Assembly (NCBI GenBank): GCA_002325245.1 | Contig: DCRR01000013.1 | Span: 22,423 to 38,031 of the forward strand | Direction: 5' to 3' | Source: Microbacteriaceae bacterium UBA1487 | GTDB taxonomy: Bacteria > Actinomycetota > Actinomycetes > Actinomycetales > Microbacteriaceae | DNA length: 15,609 bases | Part shown: one piece after another, positions 14,285 to 15,609 of the stretch | Layout of the letters: each line of letters opens with the position of its first letter | Position numbering within the stretch: position 1 is the first letter of the stretch | Notes under the pieces: model-generated | What the model was told of the DNA's origin: nothing | What the model saw: the letters and a program-made list of their open reading frames with translations, nothing else | Databases searched by the model: none | Translations under genes and position numbers: made by a program

Positions 14285-15609
14285 CACAGGCCTCCGAATC
14301 CACGACGCGCGGGGGCGGCGGCCGGCTTCTCGGCGGCCGACTCGGCCGGAGCCGACGCCGCGCCGAAGCCGCGCTTGGCGGGGGCGCCCTCGTCGACCTG
14401 CACCGACTTGTTGACCTTGACGGTCGACTGCTCGGCGGTGTGCCGCGGCTTCATGTGCAGGTAGTACGTCGTCTTGACGCCGCGCTCCCAGGCCCCGAAA
14501 TAGATGTCCATCATGTCGCCGAGGTCGCGCGTCTCGAGGTACATGTTGCGGCTGATCGCCTGGTCGATCCACTTCTGGGCGCGCGCGGCGACGTCGAGGA
14601 ACGCGTAGGGCGAGAGCTGGAAGCTCGTCTTGAACACGGCCTTGATGTCGTCCGGGATCTCGGCGATGTTCTGGATGTCGCCCTGCGAGCGCAGGATCTG
14701 CTCCTTGGTCGACTCCCAGAGGCCCGCGCCCTGCAGCGCCTCGACCAGGTTGCGGTTCACCTCGAGGAACTTGCCGTTGCTCGTGGCGCGGCTGAAGATC
14801 TGCGAGAACTGCGGGTCGAGACCGGGCGTGGTGCCGGCGACGAGTCCGATGGAGGCGGTCGGCGCGATCGCCATCAGCGTCGCGTTGCGCATGCCGCCCT
14901 TGACCTTCTCGCGCAGGGCATCCCAGTCGAGACGGGTCGTGCGGTTGACGTTGATCGGCACACCGCGGTTCTCCTCGGTGAGCGCGATCGAGTCGAAGGG
15001 CACCAGGCCCTGCGCCCACCGGCTGCCGGCGAAGTTGGTGTACGCGCCGCGCTCCTTCGCGAGGTCGGCCGACTCGTCGATCGCCGCGTAGGAGACGTGC
15101 TCCATGATCTCGTCGATCAGGTCGTAGGCGGCTTCGCTCTCGTAGCTGATGCCGAGCTTCTCGACGACGTCGGTGAAGCCCATCACGCCGAGGCCGATCG
15201 CGCGGTTCTGCTGGTTCGAGTAGTCGGCCTCGTCGACGCTGGACTCGGTGATGTCGATCAGGTTGTCGAGCTGGCGGACCGCGAGGCGCGCGCTCTCCTC
15301 GACCTTCGCCCAGTCGAAGCCGAGGGTGCCTTCGGCGTCGACGGCGAGATGCGTCGAGAGGTTGATCGAGGCCAGGTTGCAGACGGAGACGTTGTCGACG
15401 TCCTGCGGCAGGCAGATCTCGGTGCACAGGTTCGACAGGTGGATGGTGCCGGTGTTGTTGTTGAGGGCACGGTTGTTGATCGTGTCCTTCCAGGTGAGCC
15501 ACGGGTGGCTCGTGGTCTGGAGGGAGATCAGGATCGACTTGAACTGCTCGCGCGCGCCGATCTTCTTGAACATGCGCATCTCGCCGGCCTCGGCCTTGGC
15601 GGCGTACTC
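14284..15609 (-). CDS. nrdA: Ribonucleotide reductase large subunit (5' partial)
   Basis: The last 441 codons are in the window; the start lies beyond the right edge. The alpha subunit binds the nucleotide and performs reduction. Visible active-site features, numbered from the window edge: 'LSNLCTEICLP' with Asn60, Cys62 (thiyl radical, E. coli C439) and Glu64; Cys77 in 'NVSVCNLASINL' (partner of the redox pair, E. coli C462); 'APTASIGLVAGTTPGLDPQFS'; and the radical-path pair Tyr382-Tyr383 in 'TTYYLHMKPRH' (E. coli Y730/Y731). After it comes an Ala/Pro/Lys linker with two RGFG motifs, ending 'RRGFGGL'. The usual C-terminal cysteine pair is missing from this frame and occurs in the overlapping mini-ORF. 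The gene order nrdA - tail - nrdB on one strand suggests one operon. Confidence 0.93.
   Translation of the reverse strand, partial: EYAAKAEAGEMRMFKKIGAREQFKSILISLQTTSHPWLTWKDTINNRALNNNTGTIHLSNLCTEICLPQDVDNVSVCNLASINLSTHLAVDAEGTLGFDWAKVEESARLAVRQLDNLIDITESSVDEADYSNQQNRAIGLGVMGFTDVVEKLGISYESEAAYDLIDEIMEHVSYAAIDESADLAKERGAYTNFAGSRWAQGLVPFDSIALTEENRGVPINVNRTTRLDWDALREKVKGGMRNATLMAIAPTASIGLVAGTTPGLDPQFSQIFSRATSNGKFLEVNRNLVEALQGAGLWESTKEQILRSQGDIQNIAEIPDDIKAVFKTSFQLSPYAFLDVAARAQKWIDQAISRNMYLETRDLGDMMDIYFGAWERGVKTTYYLHMKPRHTAEQSTVKVNKSVQVDEGAPAKRGFGAASAPAESAAEKPAAAPARRGFGGL
14291..14295 (-). promoter_or_regulatory. Ribosome binding site of the nrdA tail mini-ORF
   Basis: On the minus strand GGAGG, inside the last nrdA codons (GGA GGC), ends 6 nt before the ATG at 14284. 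Spacing and match are ideal, which argues that the mini-ORF is a real translation start and not simply a frameshifted end. The same bases also encode the Gly-Gly of the RGFGG motif, so coincidence is possible. Confidence 0.6.

Noticed and set aside
14284..14300. Programmed -1 ribosomal frameshift site at the nrdA stop
   Set aside because: No X-XXY-YYZ slippery heptamer is present around GGC CTG TGA, while the GGAGG spacing suits initiation at the ATG. Kept only as an alternative explanation of the split tail.

Overview
The window is high-GC DNA from an actinobacterium, most likely a member of the Microbacteriaceae (order Micrococcales). This is inferred from the strong G/C third-position bias, the leaderless-looking starts with an actinobacterial -10 (TAGCCT) just before the ATG, and two interspersed repeat types I associate with this family (TTTCGACAGGCTCGG units and GCCGCTTCGCGGC hairpin units). 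All genes are chromosomal housekeeping or common accessory types. I see no insertion sequence, phage, plasmid, tRNA, rRNA or CRISPR array.

Left part (1-3814, + strand): the 3' part of a large secreted-then-multispan membrane protein of unknown function; metY, an O-acetylhomoserine sulfhydrylase; and a small CoA-binding-domain protein. The N-terminus of the CoA-binding protein is encoded by four tandem copies of a 15-bp genomic repeat (VSTGS x4).

Middle (3789-6299, - strand): an apparent three-gene operon reading regulator -> aldo/keto reductase -> MFS transporter. The regulator is an ArsR-type winged-helix protein. Its stop overlaps the reductase start (ATGA), and the transporter follows closely and ends tail-to-tail inside the CoA-binding gene. 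A 30-bp near-perfect palindrome lies just before the regulator's probable start.

Centre right (6511-12930, + strand): a complete methionine ABC importer, metN-metI-metQ, with good ribosome binding sites and an ATGA overlap. It pairs thematically with metY (methionine uptake and methionine synthesis). It is followed by a full-length HrpA-type DEAH RNA helicase. A 32-bp-period hairpin repeat array fills the convergent gap after hrpA.

Right end (13104-15609, - strand): a ribonucleotide reductase locus, the most interesting part. The small subunit carries the class Ic signature: Phe instead of the radical Tyr, Glu as first metal ligand, and exact Chlamydia-like ligand spacings. The large subunit (5' end outside the window) stops before any redox-active C-terminal cysteine pair. 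That pair (CESCQ) is instead encoded by a separate 26-codon ORF that starts at a TGATG overlap with its own GGAGG ribosome binding site. This looks like a ribonucleotide reductase alpha subunit whose C-terminal redox tail is a detached mini-protein. The alternative is a frameshift, natural or technical. A long stem-loop and a 10-G tract separate this mini-ORF from the small-subunit gene.
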